A stretch of 64,000 nucleotides of DNA, from contig NC_030678.2 in assembly GCF_000004195.4 (NCBI RefSeq), forward strand, positions 96,740,904 to 96,804,903, read 5' to 3'. The DNA comes from Xenopus tropicalis. Taxonomy: Eukaryota; Chordata; Amphibia; Anura; Pipidae. A program made the position numbers and the translations under genes. Below the pieces are notes generated by a model. The model did not search any database and was not told the DNA's origin. It saw only the letters and a program-made list of their open reading frames with translations. Numbering within the stretch: position 1 is the first letter of the stretch; each line of letters starts with the position of its first letter. Positions 36,825-48,839 of the stretch are shown here, piece after piece.

Positions 36825-37137
36825 ATTAATCCATCATCTAAAACATATCAGCCCTATGCTTCTCAGCCTTAGTTCCCCCTTCTTAGCCCCACACCTTCTT
36901 AACCTAAGAAGCATGGGGCTAGTATGTTTTAGAGAAGGAGTCCTCAAACCACGGCCCCCCCAGGTCATCAGCGTGGTCCTTGGCCCCAGTGAGTCATGTC
37001 ACCGTGACCCACTTGCCGACGCTACGGTCCGTAATTTGAAGACTAACTATAGTCTGGCCCCCCAACAGTCTGAGGTGCCGTGAACTGGCCCCCTGTTTAA
37101 AACGTTTGAGGACCCCTATTTTAGATGATGGATTAAT
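36825..37137. repeat. Inverted repeat (~39-bp arms) interrupted by a hAT-like element
   Basis: The left arm 36825-36863 (ATTAATCCATCATCTAAAAC onward to ATGCTTCT) is the reverse complement of 36907-36934 joined to 37119-37137, with a few mismatches. The right arm is cut by the hAT element at 36935-37118. With that insert and its duplication removed, the arms lie about 45 bp apart. Confidence 0.75.
36935..37118. mobile_element. hAT-like 184-bp element
   Basis: Ends AAGGAGTCCTCAAACC and GTTTGAGGACCCCTA are inverted. The 8-bp flanks TTTTAGAG and TTTTAGAT agree at seven of eight positions. The interior is GC-rich (ACGGCCCCCCCAGG, GGCCCCCCAAC), like Charlie-type non-autonomous hAT elements. No coding sequence. 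Confidence 0.8.
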
Positions 37138-37190
37138 TAGGACTAAGGATTATCCTAAGGATAAAAAGGATTATTTATCTAAAACATTTA

Positions 37191-37473
37191 GGGGCCGATT
37201 CAATAAAGGTTGATAAAACGAGCGCTGTTTATAGCATGCGTTAAAAATGTTATCGCTTCTTATTTTTTGCGACAACGCTCGATTCACTAAAAGGACGTGT
37301 CATAATTAAGAAGCGATGTTCCCTGCGTTATGTACCGATGACTTTTTTTGCGCATGCAATATGCGGATTAACGCATGCAAAATTACTTTGATGAATCGGT
37401 ACTTATTTATCGCATGCTTTTTAACGCAAAAAAGCATGCGATAAGCATTATCAACCTTTAGTGAATCGGCCCC
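37191..37473. mobile_element. GGGGCCGATTCA-type palindromic element
   Basis: GGGGCCGATTCAATAAAGGTT and AACCTTTAGTGAATCGGCCCC are inverted; TTA lies just outside each end (37188-37190, 37474-37476). The interior contains GCATGCG and ATCGCATGC repeated in both orientations. Non-coding. Confidence 0.85.
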
Positions 37474-37694
37474 TTACAGTGTTATATATTTTTTAAACTT
37501 TGTTATAGTACCCCATTTGATTCTGGGGCTTTGTTTGCACTACTTTGTTTATACTTTATTGCAGAAGTATGCCTTAACAATTCTTTTTTCTATTATGAAC
37601 TTTGTGGAGATAGGGAATCAGATAAGTCTGCACTTTAAAGAGATATTAACACTGGAAATTAAAACTTTTTTTTACATCTATTATAACATTGTTA

Positions 37695-37880
37695 TTAGTG
37701 ATGGGCAAAATCATTCGGCAGGCATGGATTCACAGTGAATTCCCACATTTCACCATTGGCTGATTTTTTCACTGAAACAGGTGACAAAATTTGCTGCGTG
37801 TTAAAAAAATTGTCACCCACGTTAAAAAAAATGTGTTTGTTTTTCTCCCAACTGACAAGACACTGGATGCTAACCTTTTC
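37695..37880 (+). mobile_element. Partial GTAGTGAT-family element
   Basis: TAGTGATGGGCAAAATC followed by GGCATGGATTC and TTTTTTCACTGAAAC matches the left half of 6300-6542. The right end is missing or diverged. Confidence 0.55.
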
Positions 37881-38263
37881 TGAATAGACAAACACATGTG
37901 CTGCACAGCTGCCATTAGTTCACTTCTAAATAATATTAATAATATTAATAATTAATAAATAATATTAATTTATTATTTGATTTCAATGTCTGTGTACAAT
38001 TTTGTCCTGATATACCTTAATCACTGTTGCATACTACCTAGGTGCATTCTGTATTGCTTTCAATAAGCCTTTCATCTGACAGTCTCGAACATGGTTTAAT
38101 GAATCCACATGTTTATCAGCAAATAATTTCCTGTTTTGACATATACGCCAGTTCAATAGTCCCACAGAATTAATAGAAATGTCTGCAACTTCCTGGGATT
38201 TTTTTTCGTAGTTCAGGCCTAGTTTGCCTGTACTTCCCATTATTGTTGTGATTTTGAACCTTT
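37881..38263. other. Unassigned DNA with AT low-complexity
   Basis: An ATTAATA-rich run is at about 37925-37978; otherwise no feature. Confidence 0.4.
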
Positions 38264-38805
38264 TTAAAGGAACAGTAACACAAAAATATTTAAATACCTT
38301 ATGTCACAAAACATCTCTAACATTAGGTCTAGCCTTTCCCCCCTTGCCTATTTTAAATGCTTCGTGTAGAATTTTAGTGACAAACTGCTCCATAGCAGCA
38401 TGGCGAAAAGGCGACTGGTGCTTGAATTCTTGTGTGCACTGACCTGGAAGTTGTCTTTCTGTCGGATGACCTTCGGCACTTAAGCTTTTTATCAGTGTAT
38501 GCAGTTTAAATTTATGTTTCTGTATCTTCAGACAGTTTGGGAGGTAATGTTGCGATCATAAATTTAAACTACATAAGCTAATAAAAAGCTTAAGTGCCGA
38601 AGGTCCTCCTACAAGAAGACAACTTCCGGGTCAGTGCACACAGGAATTCAAGCACCCGTAGCCTTTTCGCCCTGCTGCTATGGGGCAGTTCGTCACTAAA
38701 ATTCTACACAAAGCATTTATAAAAGGCAAGGGGGGGAAGGTTAGACCTAATATTAGAGATGTTTTGTGACTTATAAGGTATTTTTTTGTGTTACTGTTCC
38801 TTTAA
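38264..38805. mobile_element. 542-bp T2/Kolobok-like foldback
   Basis: Left TTAAAGGAACAGTAACAC and right GTGTTACTGTTCCTTTAA are perfect inverted repeats. Arms of roughly 250 bp pair almost throughout (for example AAGCTTTTTATCAG against an AAAAAGCTT counterpart, and ACCTTCGGCACTTAAGC against GCTTAAGTGCCGAAGGT). Only about 40 bp in the middle is unpaired. Non-coding. The high arm identity suggests recent insertion or ongoing gene conversion. Confidence 0.9.
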
Positions 38806-40679
38806 GACTGCCCCAGTGTCCCAGTTTGTTGTTGGTGCCAAGAAATGTTCCATTTTACTTACCATCATAGTTTTTTGGTTTACTAATTTGTTAACAACAC
38901 CTTCTTTGTTGTTATGTTGGTCTTCTGTCTACATCATTTTGGCAGATGGCTCCTCCCAAGTGATTTTATACAGTTATGGATTATTAAACATATTTTGAAA
39001 ACTATTAGCCCCAACCCCATGTTGACCCTTTGGGTCATAGTTTACCATTTATTTTAAACTCATTATAATATCACCTTTTCTGATGTTCAGGCTGGGATTT
39101 TAGGAATATATAAGACAGAAAATAAGCATTCACCCTACAAGATAAATTAACTCGCCTTTAGACTAACTTTATATCTTTTTCAACCCTGGGGGAAACTCAA
39201 CTTCAGCAAGTACATGCAACTGGCTTATTAAGGTGTTCAAATTCTAACATGTGTAATGCGTGTTGTCTACAGGACAAAAGGCAAATGAAAGAAAAAGTAG
39301 ATTTGGTCTGTCTGCTACTAACTATCCTTGGCAGCTTCTGCCTTAGTTCCAACAAATAATTTTTTCTTCCCAGATCTATCCATGCCTCTACTATACCTAA
39401 AAGACACCTTTTAGTAATAATCAAGGAGCCATTTTTCAGTGCCTCCCCTGCAAATGAAAAGCAAAAAGCATGCCCCTTTATGCTCATTCAGGGAGCACTT
39501 TGGTGTATATCTATAATCTACATCTTGCCCTTGATTAATAATCTGGCATGAGGTGCAGAGCTAGCCGGACTAATGCATTTCTGTCCTTACTGCCTTCCCT
39601 AGGGGTTACAACATTTGCAATTGAACAAAAGCAAAGTAGAGAGGGTAAAAAAAAAAACTTTTTTTTCCCAGAAAGTTTAAGTGCTTTCAGACCTTTACAT
39701 CTAATACATTCGTAGAAAACTATAAAAAGTATGGATTTTTTTTTTTTGTTATAGCTTTGCACATTTTCTGTGAAAAGGCTGTTGTACTGGTTTGCTAATA
39801 TAACTTCTGCCACTGCATTTCAGGGATGAGCTATTGAGCTTGTTTAAGCAGTACATCATTTTGCTGGACTATTATTTGTTTTCCTTTTTGGTCTTTGAAA
39901 AAGCAATATTTGTCTCTTGAACTTTTTGGCACATAGATGATTATTGGGCAAAAGGGAAAGATGGCTTAGCAAACATAGATGAAGGAAGGGACCGGTTGAT
40001 GACTTGTAAAAAATATATTAGGCTGCAGGCATTATATATATATTTATAGTTTTCTCTGTATTGAAACATCATCTTTTGTTAAGTATTTTTATCATGCATG
40101 TTTCTTGAGGCTACTATAAATGCAGATATATGGGACCGTTTATAAATGCAAGGGCAGTGTGCAACATGCAACGCAAATCATCATATTTATTACCCATAAT
40201 GCAGCATACTCACCATAACTGCAGTGTAATTGTGGCTGCACCCAGACACAATTATGCTTGTGTTTTGTAATTTTATAATTTGTCTGATTACGAATCCTGC
40301 AAATAGTGCTGGGATTCAGCTGTATGAAACCCCAAAATATGAAAGAGTATTTTATACATCCACGTATAATTTAATGGGATCTTACATGTGTGTTCGCTTT
40401 AAAACAAATACTTTGTTTAGAATGGTCAACCGTTAAAGCAAAGAAGGCTACTACTGTATGAAGGGTGTTGAGGACTTTAAGCTGGCTATATGTACGTAGG
40501 TTTGGATAGTTTTGACTGTTTTTGGTAACTATTGGATTACAGATCTGCTCTGTATGAAAATTTAATATGTTTATGCCTTGTTGGTGGGTCATAGTGTATT
40601 GGAGGTATCCAGAAGTAAAGGGAAAAGAGAATATTCAAGCTAAAACAGAAAATAATAAGGTGCATTTTCCCTTTTAAAA
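38806..40679. other. Mostly unassigned DNA
   Basis: A segment near 40130-40250 (CCGTTTATAAATGCAAGGG, GCAGTGTGCAACATGCAACG) resembles a decayed GGGGTCATTTATAAATG-type repeat. No gene; the minus-strand frames at 39203-39813 have no recognised domain. Confidence 0.35.
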
Positions 40680-41300
40680 TCTTTTTAAACCACTGCATGC
40701 TATTGACTGTGTAATGCAGAGATAGGCTTCATTGTAGTGTCAGAGAAGTAATGTCTTTGCATTAAAGATTGTTTCAGCTTAAAAGATAAAACGTGGGAAT
40801 GCATGCATGATGCCAGTATTTATGATGATGGGGACAATTCTCTTAACCCTTGATGATTTAAATTACTTTCTAAACTAACCCATTGAAGCCCAATTAACAT
40901 TTTAAGTTTCAGATCCTATTTTGACATCAACCTTTCCAAATAGCAGAAAGAAACCTTCGATTTTGTACTAACAGAATGTTAGCCTTTTATGCCTCAGCTG
41001 ACTGACTCAATACATCTCAGTATTTGTGTCTTGAAAAAAAAAGTCTTTTATCTTTTTAAGGAAAGGCTACAAGGAATGCAAAATAGTTATGGATGACATG
41101 TATTGATATATGCAATCCAATAACCTCTGTCTGATTATTTTACTAACGGCACATATCCATATACCATCACCAATTTATTGACATAGGCCAAAAGCAAGGC
41201 ATCATTAACTATCTCTTGGAATGCATTTCTCCAAATAAATGCATGTTCATTAATTCTGCTGACATTTGTAGCTTGATAGCAAACTCCTATTGACCTACAA
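40680..41300. promoter_or_regulatory. Candidate conserved non-coding element
   Basis: Free of recognised repeats, with clustered homeodomain/POU-like words (CAATTAACATT, CATCATTAACTATC, AATGCATGTTCATTAATTC). Style is like vertebrate conserved enhancers. Conservation cannot be judged from one sequence. Inference only. Confidence 0.25.
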
Positions 41301-41894
41301 GAAATTCACTAGAAAATGTCCAACAATATTAATTACTGTGTCATTTCTTGCCTAGAACTCATACACAGCTTTCACTTGTATTGTGACAGTTACAGATTAA
41401 TATATTTCAAAATGGCTAGTTACGCAGATGATTATCTAAAAGGCAGAAGACAGGCTTTATTGCTGTACAGTGTTTTAGATTGTGGTTTAATTAGCAGGAT
41501 GTTTAATTCTGGGGTGGAAAAGATATAGCAGGTCAAAGAGCTTAGTGAATTTCTTGTCTGACATATTTTATTTTTATACTTTTTTTGTAATTGGTTATCT
41601 ACTCCATGAAGGGTAACATAAAGCATTTTTAACAGGCCTTTCTTATTAACAAGTTGTATCCTATTTTTGCAACTGTATTTCCATCAATGCTATATAATCC
41701 CTCTTTGTCAGTAGCTGCATTGCCTAAAGCCCTGAGCCTTAAAATAACCAACCAGCACACTTCCTGGCTGAGCTACAGGATGCCATGTAGGTTCAGATTT
41801 CTAAATAATCTTGAAAGGCTATATTTTTTACCTCCATTTTTATCCACCTGTTATTATTTAATTAAGGAACAATACGAGCCTGATTTTTTCTTGT
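41301..41894. other. Unassigned DNA
   Basis: No gene recognised. A 138-codon frame (41654-42070) runs into the repeat at 41895 and is not credible. Confidence 0.35.
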
Positions 41895-42100
41895 ATCCCT
41901 GCATCAACCCCCCCTCACCTTTCCCTTCTCACATAGTTTATAACTTTAAAAACTGGCCCTATAGAAAACCCCAACTTAAAAAACAGAGCAGCGCAGCAGC
42001 ATACCTGGGTGCCATCTTCCATTCATTCGGATATTCTTTGGGTCTCACCGCAGATACAGACCCTGCTTGAGCATGCGCAGTTGCGGCTAGCCCTCCTTGT
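41895..42100. mobile_element. Half-copy of the T2-like foldback found at 12980
   Basis: CCCCCCCTCACCTTTCCCTTCTCACAT, the GCAGCATACCTGGGTGCCATCTTC block and GGGTCTCACC(G)CAGA.. ACCCTGCTTGA.CATG follow the same order as 13038-13200. Both TTAAAGG tips are missing. Confidence 0.65.
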
Positions 42101-44885
42101 TCATGTATGTAGCATGGTGGGGGGACAGCAGTCGCAGTGGAAGGTGAACTTATAAGTTTGGTGGGTCCCTAGGGTGAGGTTCTCTGTTGGGCCCCAGGTA
42201 CCCCAGTACGACACTACTTGTTTACATGCAATTCGTTTAGGGCAATATCAAGTGCCAATAGATGCAGTACAACATGGAAAAGGAATCCTCTCTCTAAATA
42301 TGCCAAATACTGTAGGTCAATTTGCCAGACTTTGACAGAAGGCACCTATTGCTCTGTAAATGTACCCTTTAGACACCAGTATCATTCCAACCAATGAACT
42401 TTCTGGCTGAGCCACAGCAGGCACTGTTGGACAGGTTTGTGAATAACCATAAAAATGTTTTTGCTACATCTACTTATTCAATTTTATCCACTTAAGAGCT
42501 GGTGTAGACGATCATTCAGTAAAGGGGGTTATATTAGCCTGCCTCTTCCTTTCTTAGTAGATGAACTGAGGTTGAAAAAATACACACCAATTTCAATCTT
42601 CAAGTAAAACCCTGCATATCTGCTACTTGACCATTATGCTGGTTGGTCTTTGCCTTTGCATTTATTCTGTGAATTTTGCTTTTTGGCTGTCACTGACCCT
42701 GACCTTATGCTTTCTTCCTGCTATCCATATGCTACTCTGATACTTGCCCTTACATCTAGCCTTCATCGAGCTTCACCAACAACAACTCTTTTGCACAAGT
42801 TCAGGGTTCCACAAGTTGTACCAGCTCCTATTCTACCCGATATATGGATGCCAGCCTGCTAGTCCACAGCAAGCTTTTCCTGGCACTAAGAAGGAGCTAT
42901 GGCTATCATACCTATTAAAAAACCAAACCATATGCACACAACTAAAGTAATGTTGTCAATGTGGCTGCACACATAAGCTTGTCTAAAGTAGGCCTATCTA
43001 TATAAGTTACTAAAAAAAACACTGAAACTTTGCTCAGAGTGAACACAACAAACTGTATTTACTTTTGGTTATCGTTATTGTTTCTGTTGCCACCTGCCTG
43101 TTACTACTAAGAGAAAAAACCTTCAGTGTTTCCATTTGCTGTACGTATCTGTTCCTCTCTGTCTTCTTTTCTTGATGACTTTGGTAAATCTCTCAGTTGA
43201 TATGCTGCATATCAAAGCACTATCTGTTTTGTGTTCCACCACAAGAGACAAGTACAGTATATCTTCAGATTTCCTCTTTGACTGAACTTCTGTTGGCTGT
43301 ATCCATGTTAGCAATCTTTGATTTTACATTTCCTCCTTGTTTTATTATATTATTTAACTGTGGTAGTTTTTCTTATAAACTTACATAAAGGAGCTGTTTT
43401 CAATTAATGGATTCCAATGTATAAAGAACAGCTCTTTGTTTCTGAAGATAATTAACCTTTCAAGTAAAAAATATACTTTTTAGAAATACACAGTACAGTA
43501 TAGACACAAGTATTAAATGTAATTCGCTGTCCTTTTTAATCATACAGTCCTAAATCAACAGCAAGGGGCAATATAAACAGAATATTAACAAATTATTTTT
43601 TAAAAGGAATAAATATTATTAATATCAGCCCTCAGTACTTTACATGGATCATTCACATCAGTCCCAGCCCCAATAGAACTTACCCCTGTGAATTCATACA
43701 TTAACATTCTGGAGAGGTTTCCCATTAGATTTATTACTTTGTCTTTAGAAAGAGTCCTTTGGATAAGTGAGAATTAGTAATTTTTAGGGCACAAGGGAAA
43801 GGAGGAAACACAATAAAAACCGATGTTAGTGTTTCCACCAAATAAACGTGTATACCTGTAAAATGTAAGTTACAGTATATGCACCTCTGCCACCCCCAAA
43901 TCTACATGAGCACATATGCTGCTGTAGTGTAAGTTAGCCGTAACTGAAAGGTTTATATAAAAATATCTAAATTGTACTAATATTTTTTATTGTTTCGCAG
44001 TGTTAAATGTGACTGTAGTCCGTTTTAGTCCAAATAATGTTTCTTAATCTCTGTAATAATAAAGAGCACCTTATATTTGCTTGTAACTAAGCTGCATGAA
44101 TCTGTAATGGTAGGAAAACAATACTTGAAAATGGACATAGACACCTAAATGTAGATACCTGTATCTTTATTTAACAAACTTATCCATGAGTTTTCTCTGG
44201 TATTTATCTAAATGTTTTTATCTAAAAGTTTGTAACCACAGCATTAAAAACAGTGTTGAGTTCAGATGCTGGGAAGTATAGTGAAGCAGAATGTAAGGCA
44301 TCTTGTGGTATTTGAAACAGGGCAGCTGATGTGTTTTTGTGGTCAGAAGCCAGTCAGTCAGACCACAATAGGAAATTCTGTTGCAGTGTTATATTTATAA
44401 AGCATTTTAGAGTAAAAGGCCATAATATTGCAGAACCATTAGTGCACTCTGGTCTTTTAGGGCTCTGATGGCTCTGAGACAAGATACTGTATAAAGCTTG
44501 GGTAAAGGTTATTTATATAGTAATGGAATGGTATAATAGAGTTTGAAAATATTATCAAACCACAATGACTTTAATATTGTTTTATGATAAAAAAAGGATC
44601 CATGTCTGTAGGTATACTGTGTTTATAATGGAAAAACAACATTTTGTGTCAGCATGGCAAGAATTTAATGTGTCTGACCTTTCATTTAATGTATAATGAA
44701 TATTAATTTTCAATGGATTAGCTAATTTTGCCATGAACAGCTGCAAACCCTGGGTAGCAGCCTTCACTTGAAAAATGTGCCAGTGATTATAAGTGAAAGT
44801 GATTAACCAGCTGAGGATCTTACTCCAAAGATTAAATTTGTATAGTGCTCTGGTATATTTGAGATATGAATATCAAAGTAATCAT
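42101..44885. other. Unassigned DNA
   Basis: 2.8 kb without a recognised gene or complete element. Part of 42640-42900 is CT-rich and could be a decayed LTR-element leader, but no landmark supports it. Confidence 0.3.
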
Positions 44886-45250
44886 TGAAGATGTTTCACT
44901 ACTCATCCGAGCAGCTTCTTCAGTTCAACTGACTGGTATGGGAAGTCCTCAGCATATGTACTCTTCCACTAATCCAATCACAATGTCACATTGTAACTCA
45001 TTAGAGAGGTGACACCTGAAACTCAGAGGTGTGAATGCTGTGAGGTTAGTTTGATAGGATTACCAAAGTATCATGCAACTCATAGAGACAGGTGTTACTT
45101 GCGAGAGTTGCATGAATGGATGTGTGAAGAGTTCTGAAACCACCGGGGTACAACTCAAACACTGGTTTGCTGGCCAAATCAGTATGTAAAACAAAACATG
45201 GCCTCTGTACATCAATGAACATTTCTTCCCCTCTGTGCAACTGCCCATGA
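44886..45250 (-). mobile_element. Probable Penelope-like retroelement 3' fragment
   Basis: On the minus strand, 45240-45046 reads through a frame with PVFELYPGGFRTLHTSIHATL, aligning loosely with the conserved C-terminal region of Penelope-like (Poseidon/Neptune) proteins that follows the GIY-YIG domain. The downstream tail contains GAAGAAGCTGCTCGGATGA and GTGAAACATCTTC, a motif I recognise from vertebrate genomes as a widespread retroelement tail. No intact protein remains. Identification is from memory and should be tested. Confidence 0.45.
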
Positions 45251-46894
45251 TTATTATCCTTTATGTCAAACCAGTGTTATGCTTATAGTTTCTAAGCATT
45301 CTGATGCCAAATGACTTAATATTTCTTCACAATATCTCGATTTAGCTTTTTCTACTCCAGGCTCAGCACTAATACTGTAACTTGTCAATGGGAATCATGG
45401 ATATCGCACAAGATAATGAGATATTATTTGGTCGGTTAAGCTATCCCTCTCCAAAGAATTTTTCACCATGTCTATTTAAAAGGTACAATAAATATGAACT
45501 CATCCGTTAGATTGATCAATATTATAATTTATGACCTGTTCATCATTGTTTAGCATAGTCTGTGCCAATTCTATAACATTCTATTAAAATAAGATTTTTT
45601 TTTAAGTTTGATGAATAGTGAGATTATGTCAGCAATATATCTTTGGCCCTATTCTCCATACATACATTGCGTTTTCATAAAGGGGATTTTTATGGCAATC
45701 CTGGCTTAAATGGTTTTACAACACAGATTTATACACTTTAAAGCTCTTCAGATATATTGATTTAGGTAAAAAAATGCATTTAAAGCAAAATATTTAATGA
45801 TCATGTTTATAAAATGCACGTTGCATTGGTAAATCAATAACATTGGAAAAAATAATGGATGTATATAAGCTCAAAAGTATGCACCAATAATCTAAATTTA
45901 AAATGTACTCATTTTAAAATATGTATAGAGAAGATATAGCCATATTGGATTCACTTTAGAATTGTTCACAGAAATGGAAAAAGTCAGCCATGCAGAATCT
46001 AGAAAATTATCTCAAAAAGCACATAGGGTCATATAAAACAACCTAGCAAGTTATGCCCCCAAGCTGGAGCACCTTGATGTTTCCCATGCATACACAGGAA
46101 GATCATGAAAATCCCATGCATATAGTTCTCTGATTGGATTCAACCAATTTCCTCAGTTTGTTTATAACAATAGGAGATATCAAATGCCACCACAGCTAGG
46201 CCTCCTTACTATTGAAATGGCTGAACATCACTCCTATTAAATGGCAGATTTTTCGTAAAATAAAAAACTGGAGCAGCTCAGTCGTCTCCTCATTGCTTTT
46301 ATGTGGTGCATAATTCTATTTGAATCTTTGGGAATTGTAATCATAAAAGAAAGTATTTAAAACTCTAAAATGAACTAAATTTAAGAATCTGCAGGCATAA
46401 TAAATGATACATTATGCATTTGTTAAAATGATAAAGGAATAAAGAAAGTAAAGGTATAGAATGTTCATCTGCAGGTTATATATTATGGTAATTTTTAGGA
46501 GTGGAGCCAATTGTTTTCTCTAGTGGTTGCAAAACAGTTATCTTTATTCAAATCTAACATATTGTACTTATTTTGAGTACATTTGTTGTCTTAACACTAT
46601 AAACATGTTTTATCGAACTGTTTTTCTTTTAATAGGCAAGATATAAAACTGAACACAAGAAAAGTCTGGTATGAAAGTTGCATTACAGTGCAAATTAGTA
46701 ATGAAGCTTGAAAAGGAATCTTTCTTAGTGGGATGGGTTATATCATCTGGAATCAGCATGTATTGAGGCATGTTTCCTGTATACATCACGGAATGAAGAT
46801 AAATCTCTCCCATAATGCTCTATGAGGCAGAGCAGAGGTCAGTAGAAATGTATGGGCTAATTAGCCTCACCAGTAATGAAAAGTGGTATAGTCT
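45251..46894. other. Unassigned AT-rich DNA
   Basis: No gene or element recognised. Confidence 0.35.
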
Positions 46895-47320
46895 ATTAGG
46901 TTTAAGTCCCACGGAGAGATTAGCTACTGTGATTTTTAAAAAAGCGAATACCAGTGACAAGTCGCTTGTTTTGTCTCTACATAGAGAAGAGTATAAATCG
47001 GCATTACCTACACTGATGATACTACTTAAAACTGCTTATTGCTCCGAATCATTACAAACCCTTTTTCGAGTGATTTTACAAAAAAAGCATTTTCATTCAA
47101 ATCTATTGGAATCGCTGAAAGTAAAACCCACTGAGCGGAAAGTCGCTGCGATTTCCCCATTGCGCTAAATGTAATTTCTAATTGTGGGCGAGGAATATAA
47201 CACCTGGATTTGTGTGAAATATAATCGCTCCATTGTGGAAAGCTCTAGTGATCGCTTGTTAAGAAAAGACAAGCGACTGGAACTCGCAGCGACTAAATCT
47301 TCCCATGGGACATTAGCATT
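46895..47320. mobile_element. Inverted-repeat element with AGTCGCTTG arms
   Basis: TTAAGTCCCACGGAGAGATTAG on the left pairs imperfectly with CTAAATCTTCCCATGGGACATTAG on the right. AAGTCGCTTGTTTTG and GACAAGCGACTGG pair inside. The 117-codon frame at 46815-47168 is contained in this repeat and is not a gene. Diverged, old copy. Confidence 0.6.
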
Positions 47321-47589
47321 AATGTCGCTCAGCTTGAAAAGCTGAGAAAACTGATATAATTTGCAATAATAAGCATTTATAAATACGGGATACATTTTTT
47401 GTTTTTGCCAAATTCCATGGTTGCTCCTCCATCCTTTCAACTTTTCTATACGAGATACCATGTCCATTTGTTCTATTATTTGGAAAACTGATACCATCCT
47501 TTGTTTAAAACACCAATCTTATGCTAATATAACAAATGAGTACAGTAAATGTCAATTCCATGCCTTGCCTACAGTTTCCACATCTTAAT

Positions 47590-48010
47590 AACAGCAATGA
47601 TCCATTACTTCAAACTTGTCACAGGAGCTTCCCATCTTGGAAAGTGTCTGCAACTCTTAAATGCTCAGTATGATCTGAGCAGTTTTTGGGAAGCTAAGCT
47701 TAGGGTTCATTGCAAATTATCAAGCAGAAAATGAGGCTGGCATGTAATATAAGCTGATGCTACAGGTCTGATTATAATATTCTGATGCTAATTGCACTGG
47801 TTTCTGAGCTGCCATGTAGGAAGTATCTGTATTATTTACTAATCCACCTTATATTGTGACATTTATATTCTGTATATACAGTATATTGTGAGTGGGTCCC
47901 TAAGCTCAGAAATTGACAGCAGCACAGAGCATGTGCAGTGGATCAGCAGAAAAGAAGATGGGGGCTACTAGGGGCATCTTTGGAGGCACAGATCTTCCCT
48001 GCTAAAGGGC
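47590..48010. mobile_element. Fragment of the 1.9-kb T2-like family
   Basis: ATGCTCAGT...GGGAAGCTAAGCTTAGGG...AAATTATCAA matches 33110-33172. GGGGCATCTTTGGAGGCACAGATCTT matches 34678-34700. Termini are absent. Confidence 0.6.
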
Positions 48011-48545
48011 TTTGCCTTATCCTACTATCAGAAACTCCCTGGTCTAGACCCAGGGAACTGGTGTATACTGACTGGCTGCTGCTCCTCCAGGTTGTGCCAT
48101 GAGTATGCTCCTTAAGGTTAAGCCATGGGAGGCAGTGTTGTTTTGACCTGCTGGTTTATCTCAATGACTTTTCCCACTGCGTATGTTCCCTGCTAACCTG
48201 TTGTGATCCAGCTGCAGACAATAGGCCAGTTAAGGGACTATTTGCACCTGTCTCCTCCTATACCCTGGGCTTGATCATTAATTTACTGAGACTAAGCTTC
48301 CTTAGTTCCTGTCTAATCTGTGAGATCTGTGAGTGCATTTCTGCTCTGTCCTTGATCCTTCATATTCTGACTCCTTGGTTTTGACCTGGTGCATGTCATT
48401 TTCTAGCTTGCCTCCTGCCCATGCCTGAACTACACATTTTGGCTGATGTTAGTGTTGTTCATTTATTCATTATTAAATCTTTTGTTAAATCATCATTCTT
48501 GTTAAGCCTCTGTATTTCTGGTGACAGTTGCTGGGGATGTAGGCT
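48011..48545 (+). mobile_element. Possible Ty3/Gypsy-type LTR remnant
   Basis: CT-rich sequence with CTATTTGCACCTGTCTCC, repeated TTGATC/TTGACC words, then ATTATTAAATCTTTTGTTAAATC and a terminal CTGGTGACAG. This is the general layout of Xenopus Gypsy LTRs (leader, polyadenylation-type AT stretch, ...TGACA). No second LTR or coding region, no target duplication identified. Confidence 0.35.
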
Positions 48546-48839
48546 TCTTTTAACTAGTTCAGCTAGCCATTCTTAAAGAATTGACACATGTTTCAAGTAG
48601 ATGAGTGTGTCAGACTGTCAGAATTTGTTAACTCTGACAGAAGCTGAGTTCAAACACCCAAGAACCAGGTTGAATTTATCATAACACAAGTTAATGAGGG
48701 CTCACCAGTTAAGAGAAACTCAGTAAATCTAAAGTAATTTGTAAGTTTATTACCCCACTAGTAAAGGTTTTATAATAATGTCAGTAATTCTTCTTTCCTT
48801 ATCTGCCCATGGAATAGTTACTTATGTATTCTCTATTAA
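48546..48839. other. Unassigned DNA
   Basis: No feature recognised. Confidence 0.3.

Noticed and set aside
41654..42070. 138-codon plus-strand frame
   Set aside because: Its second half is a fragment of the T2-like element seen at 12980; low-complexity composition and no domain.
46815..47168. 117-codon plus-strand frame
   Set aside because: Most of it overlaps the inverted-repeat element 46895-47320; no domain recognised.
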